NCBI RefSeq assembly: GCF_001939045.1
Contig: NZ_MKIM01000020.1
Location: forward strand, 62,001-126,000
DNA length: 64,000 nt
Direction of reading: 5' to 3'
Source: Rhizobium oryziradicis
Lineage (GTDB): Bacteria; Pseudomonadota; Alphaproteobacteria; Rhizobiales; Rhizobiaceae
The position numbers and the translations under genes were made by a program. The notes beneath the pieces are model-generated. The model ran no database searches and was not told the origin of the DNA. It was given only the letters and a program-made list of their open reading frames with translations. The stretch's first letter is position 1, and every line of letters starts with the position of its first letter. Of this stretch, positions 60,646-64,000 are shown one piece after another.

Positions 60646-62100
60646 ATGTATCTCGGTTTGGATCTCGGCACGTCTGGTGTCAAAGCCATGTTAATGGACG
60701 GCGATCAAAAGGTGATCGGCTCTGGCCATGGCGCGCTTAACGTCTCACGGCCGCATTCTGGCTGGTCGGAGCAGGCACCTCAGGATTGGATTTCGGCCTG
60801 TGAAGAGGCAATCTCCGGTCTCAAAGCGCAGTTTCCCAAAGAGCTTGCTGCCGTGAAAGGCATTGGCCTATCGGGCCATATGCATGGCGCAACCTTGATC
60901 GATGCCGAAGACAAGGTGCTGCGACCCTGCATTTTGTGGAATGACACACGCTCCCATCAGGAAGCCGCAACGCTGGACGCCGATCCACGCTTTCGTGCGC
61001 TGACCGGCAATATCGTATTTCCGGGCTTTACCGCGCCCAAGCTGGTTTGGGTGAAAAACAATGAGCCTGAGGTGTTTGGCAAAGTGGCCAAGGTGCTGCT
61101 GCCCAAGGATTATCTGCGGCTATGGCTGACGGGAGAATATCTCTCTGACATGTCGGATTCGGCGGGTACATCCTGGCTGGATACGGGCAAACGGGCTTGG
61201 TCGTCTGACCTTCTGGACGCAACAGGCCTTTCCGAGCGGCAAATGCCGGGTCTTGTTGAAGGCACCGAACAGGCCGGGACGTTGCGTGCCGAGCTTGCGA
61301 GCAAATGGGGCCTTGGTGCCAATGTTGTGGTGGCCGGTGGCGCTGGCGACAACGCGGCGTCTGCTTGCGGCATGGGCACCGTGGCGGAAGGCCATGCCTT
61401 TGTGTCGCTGGGCACATCCGGCGTGCTGTTTGCCGCCAATGGCTCCTATCTGCCTAAGCCGGAAAGTGCCGTGCATGCCTTTTGCCATGCGCTGCCCAAC
61501 ACCTGGCACCAGATGGGCGTGATCTTGTCGGCAACGGATGCGCTGAACTGGTATTCTGGCATCAGCGGCCAATCGGCGGGCAATCTCACCGCAGAGCTGG
61601 GCAATGAGTTGCAAGCGCCAACTGGCGTGACCTTCCTGCCTTATCTCTCCGGTGAGCGCACACCTCATAATGATGCGGCAATCCGGGGTGCTTTCATTGG
61701 TCTTGGCCATGACTCCTCTCGTGCCGTGCTGACCCAAGCGGTGTTGGAAGGGGTCAGCTTTGCCATTCGCGATAGTCTTGAAGCGCTGAAATCCGCAGGC
61801 ACGTCTTTGTCACGCGTTACCGCCATCGGTGGCGGCTCGCGCTCGCGCTATTGGCTGGCATCCATTGCCACAGCCCTTGGCATTCCGGTGGATGTGCCAG
61901 CCGACGGCGATTTTGGTGCAGCCTTTGGTGCGGCCCGTCTGGGGCTGATTGCAGCGACGGGGGCTGATCCTGTCTCCGTTTGCTCGGCACCCGCGACGGA
62001 AGCGGTGGTGGAGCCCGTATCCGCTTTGCAAGACGGTTATGAGGCGGCCTATCAGCGCTATCGCGCGCTTTATCCGGCCATCAAGTCAATCCAGCATTAA
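60646..62100 (+). CDS. xylB: Xylulokinase
   Basis: A 484-residue FGGY-family kinase, the same length as E. coli XylB. It phosphorylates D-xylulose for entry into the pentose phosphate pathway. The N-terminal phosphate-1 motif GLDLGTSGVKAMLMDGD, the substrate-side GLSGHMHGATLID, LWNDTRSHQEA, and the C-terminal GGGSRSRYWLASIATALG are diagnostic. It is 28 bp after the regulator and 88 bp before xylA. Confidence 0.96.
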   Translation: MYLGLDLGTSGVKAMLMDGDQKVIGSGHGALNVSRPHSGWSEQAPQDWISACEEAISGLKAQFPKELAAVKGIGLSGHMHGATLIDAEDKVLRPCILWNDTRSHQEAATLDADPRFRALTGNIVFPGFTAPKLVWVKNNEPEVFGKVAKVLLPKDYLRLWLTGEYLSDMSDSAGTSWLDTGKRAWSSDLLDATGLSERQMPGLVEGTEQAGTLRAELASKWGLGANVVVAGGAGDNAASACGMGTVAEGHAFVSLGTSGVLFAANGSYLPKPESAVHAFCHALPNTWHQMGVILSATDALNWYSGISGQSAGNLTAELGNELQAPTGVTFLPYLSGERTPHNDAAIRGAFIGLGHDSSRAVLTQAVLEGVSFAIRDSLEALKSAGTSLSRVTAIGGGSRSRYWLASIATALGIPVDVPADGDFGAAFGAARLGLIAATGADPVSVCSAPATEAVVEPVSALQDGYEAAYQRYRALYPAIKSIQH

Positions 62101-62112
62101 AACCATAACAGT

Positions 62113-62148
62113 CATCCTGCTTTTGACGGAATGCGCAAAAGCGGGATG
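62113..62148. repeat. Hairpin element between xylB and xylA
   Basis: CATCCTGCTTTTG pairs with CAAAAGCGGGATG (13 bp with one wobble pair) around a 10-base loop ACGGAATGCG. It resembles small dispersed palindromic elements of rhizobia. It may stabilise or separate the two messages. Confidence 0.7.
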
Positions 62149-62188
62149 AGAACATACGACACAGATCTTTAAATCAGGAGGAATACCC

Positions 62189-63496
62189 ATGAGCACAGGC
62201 TTTTTCGGCGATATCACCAAAATTAAATATGAAGGTGAAGGCAGCACCAATCCGCTGGCTTTTCGCCATTATAACCCCGATGAAGTGGTGATGGGCAAGC
62301 GGATGGAAGACCATCTTCGCTTTGCCATTGCCTATTGGCACACATTTGTCTGGCCGGGCACGGACCCGTTTGGCGGCAACACCTTTGAGCGTCCATGGTT
62401 TGAAGACAGCATGCAGGCTGCGAAATTGAAGGCCGATGTGGCATTTGAATTCTTCCAGCTGCTTGGCACGCCTTACTATTGCTTCCACGATGCCGATGTG
62501 CGCCCCGAAGGCGCAAACTTTGCTGAGAACACCAAGAACCTCAACGAAATCGTCGATTACTTTGCCCAAAAGCAGGCCGACACAGGCGTCAAGCTGCTGT
62601 GGGGCACAGCCAACATGTTCTCGCACCGCCGCTATATGTCGGGTGCCGCCACCAATCCTGATCCCGATGTGTTTGCTTTTGCAGCCGCCACGGTGAAGAC
62701 CTGCCTTGATGCGACCCAAAAACTCGGCGGCGAAAACTATGTGCTGTGGGGCGGTCGCGAAGGCTATGAAACCCTGCTCAACACCGATCTGAAACAGGAA
62801 CTCGACCATATGGGTCGTTTCCTCAACATGGTCGTGGAATATAAGCACAAGATCGGCTTCAAGGGTGCCATCCTGATTGAGCCAAAGCCGCAAGAGCCCT
62901 CCAAGCATCAGTATGATTATGATGTTGCCACCGTTTACGGCTTCCTCAAGAATTACGGTCTTGAGAAAGAAGTGAAGGTCAATATCGAGCAGGGCCACGC
63001 CATTTTGGCCGGTCATACCTTTGAGCATGAGCTGGCTTTGGCCAATGCGCTTGGCATTTTCGGCTCGATTGATATGAACCGCAACGATTACCAGTCCGGT
63101 TGGGACACCGACCAGTTCCCCAACAATGTACCGGAAATGGCGCTGGCCTATTATCAAGTGCTGCAAGCCGGTGGCTTCACCACGGGCGGCACCAATTTCG
63201 ACAGTAAGCTGCGCCGCCAGTCAATTGACCCGGCAGACCTGTTGATCGGCCATATCGGTGGTATGGATTGCTGCGCTCGTGGCCTGAAGGCTGCTGCGAA
63301 AATGGTGGAAGACAAGGCTCTCTTGGGTCCGCTAGAGAAGCGCTACAGCGGCTGGAACAGCGACAGCGCCAAGGCCATGCTGGCCAGCGGCACGCTGGAA
63401 AGCATCGCAGCCCGCGTAGAACAAGACAACATCAATCCAAAGCCTGTGTCCGGCCAGCAAGAGTGGCTGGAAAACGTGGTCAATCGCTACGTTTAA
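62189..63496 (+). CDS. xylA: Xylose isomerase
   Basis: A 435-residue class II xylose isomerase. It interconverts D-xylose and D-xylulose. The catalytic His and Asp are in [13 protein letters not shown], the first metal-site residues in [20 protein letters not shown], and the later metal residues in [20 protein letters not shown] and [15 protein letters not shown] precedes the ATG. The order regulator-xylB-xylA gives a complete entry route for xylose; a xylose transporter is not in the window. Confidence 0.98.
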   Translation: MSTGFFGDITKIKYEGEGSTNPLAFRHYNPDEVVMGKRMEDHLRFAIAYWHTFVWPGTDPFGGNTFERPWFEDSMQAAKLKADVAFEFFQLLGTPYYCFHDADVRPEGANFAENTKNLNEIVDYFAQKQADTGVKLLWGTANMFSHRRYMSGAATNPDPDVFAFAAATVKTCLDATQKLGGENYVLWGGREGYETLLNTDLKQELDHMGRFLNMVVEYKHKIGFKGAILIEPKPQEPSKHQYDYDVATVYGFLKNYGLEKEVKVNIEQGHAILAGHTFEHELALANALGIFGSIDMNRNDYQSGWDTDQFPNNVPEMALAYYQVLQAGGFTTGGTNFDSKLRRQSIDPADLLIGHIGGMDCCARGLKAAAKMVEDKALLGPLEKRYSGWNSDSAKAMLASGTLESIAARVEQDNINPKPVSGQQEWLENVVNRYV

Positions 63497-63509
63497 TCAA
63501 CTTGCAGTG

Positions 63510-63543
63510 GCTGGCGGGGAAAGGTGCTTTCCCCGCCAGCTTT
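63510..63543 (+). terminator. Hairpin terminator after xylA
   Basis: A perfect 14-bp stem (GCTGGCGGGGAAAG / CTTTCCCCGCCAGC) has a GTG loop. Only TTT follows, so termination may be incomplete. Confidence 0.7.
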
Positions 63544-63599
63544 GCGCGCCTGCCTGATTTTCAGGGGCGATTTTTTCTTTTTCACTGTTGCAAACACAA

Positions 63600-63607
63600 A
63601 AGCGCTT
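63600..63607. promoter_or_regulatory. Candidate LacI-family operator before the TIM-barrel gene
   Basis: AAGCGCTT is a perfect palindrome with central CG that fits the AANCGNTT core of LacI-family sites. It lies 66 bp upstream of the next gene. Confidence 0.4.
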
Positions 63608-63672
63608 CACAGCGTCGAGAGAATTGAATACACCACCTGTAACGTTTCAGTATCATTTTGGAGGAGATGCAT

Positions 63673-64000
63673 ATGAAGACGATCAAGGGGCCTGCTCTGT
63701 TTTTGGGCCAGTTTGCGGGCGATACTGCTCCGTTTAATTCCTGGGATGCTATTACCAAATGGGCCGCTGAAAAGGGCTATCTAGGCGTGCAGGTGCCTAC
63801 ATGGGCTGGCCAGCTTATCGATTTGAAAAAAGCGGCTGAATCCAAAGATTATTGTGATGAACTGGCCGGTATTGCCCGCCAGAACGGTGTGGAAATCACC
63901 GAACTGTCCACCCATTTGCAAGGCCAACTGGTGGCCGTCAATCCCGTCTACGATGAAGCCTTTGATGGTTTCGCGGCCCCCGAAGTGCGCGGCAACCCGA
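63673..64000 (+). CDS. Sugar phosphate isomerase/epimerase-like TIM-barrel protein (3' end outside window)
   Basis: The frame is open from the ATG at 63673 to the window end, giving 109 residues. It starts MKTIKGPALFLGQFAGD and continues with WAAEKGYLGVQVPTWAGQLI and GVEITELSTHLQGQLVAVN, the first three beta/alpha units of the xylose-isomerase-like TIM-barrel (AP_endonuc_2) family. These enzymes act as sugar isomerases or epimerases. GGAGGAG precedes the start. Location after xylA and a possible LacI-type operator suggest a role in sugar use, but the substrate is unknown. Confidence 0.85.
   Translation, partial: MKTIKGPALFLGQFAGDTAPFNSWDAITKWAAEKGYLGVQVPTWAGQLIDLKKAAESKDYCDELAGIARQNGVEITELSTHLQGQLVAVNPVYDEAFDGFAAPEVRGNP

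Overview
The window (64 kb, gene-dense, mostly GC-rich) looks like a chromosomal segment of a Rhizobiaceae bacterium, most like the Agrobacterium/Allorhizobium group. This placement is inferred from gene content (lysS beside gltX, xylB-xylA behind a LacI regulator, an emrRAB locus, exoD, many ABC and TRAP importers) and from rhizobial-type dispersed intergenic repeats. No rRNA, tRNA, CRISPR array or insertion sequence was recognised.

Layout. 1-2.1 kb: 3' end of pntB with its terminator, then two small genes of unknown function. 2.2-5.7 kb: a DinB-family gene divergent from a TetR regulator, a decayed 3' fragment of an altronate dehydratase gene, and an smvR/smvA-like efflux pair. 5.7-17.9 kb: a pectin/hexuronate catabolic block. 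A long minus-strand operon (uxaC, TRAP dctPQM, kdgF, kduI, kduD, uxuB, uxuA, uxaA) diverges from a GntR/FCD regulator and kdgK. Together these import uronates or unsaturated uronates and convert them to 2-keto-3-deoxygluconate and its 6-phosphate.

18.1-36.7 kb: two peptide-type ABC systems with hydrolases. The first is an M19 dipeptidase plus a complete SBP/permease/ATPase operon. The second has permeases and two tandem paralogous binding proteins on the minus strand, with an M20 amidohydrolase and a fused double-ATPase on the plus strand. Between them is a GNAT/phnM/P1-peptidase cluster. 36.9-42.4 kb: exoD, a Sel1-repeat protein, an EI24/CysZ-like protein, nth, a DUF2244 protein and an AraC-O6-methylguanine methyltransferase fusion.

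42.5-44.2 kb: an AT-rich insertion with two genes, a two-TM plus Macro-domain protein and a TIR-domain protein. This matches the TM-Macro (type II) form of the Thoeris anti-phage system and is the most interesting accessory feature of the window. 44.2-49.4 kb: a SorC regulator divergent from transaldolase with an inverted-repeat operator, an SH3 protein, a DMT exporter and a membrane-anchored low-complexity protein. 49.4-55.7 kb: lysS, gltX, a 550-bp gap with palindromic repeats and a candidate small RNA, an SLC13-type transporter and terC. 55.8-64 kb: emrR/emrA/emrB efflux, then a LacI regulator with xylB, xylA and a truncated sugar-phosphate isomerase/epimerase gene. Candidate LacI-type operators lie upstream of the regulator and of the last gene.

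All functional calls rest on sequence recognition; no database search or alignment program was run.
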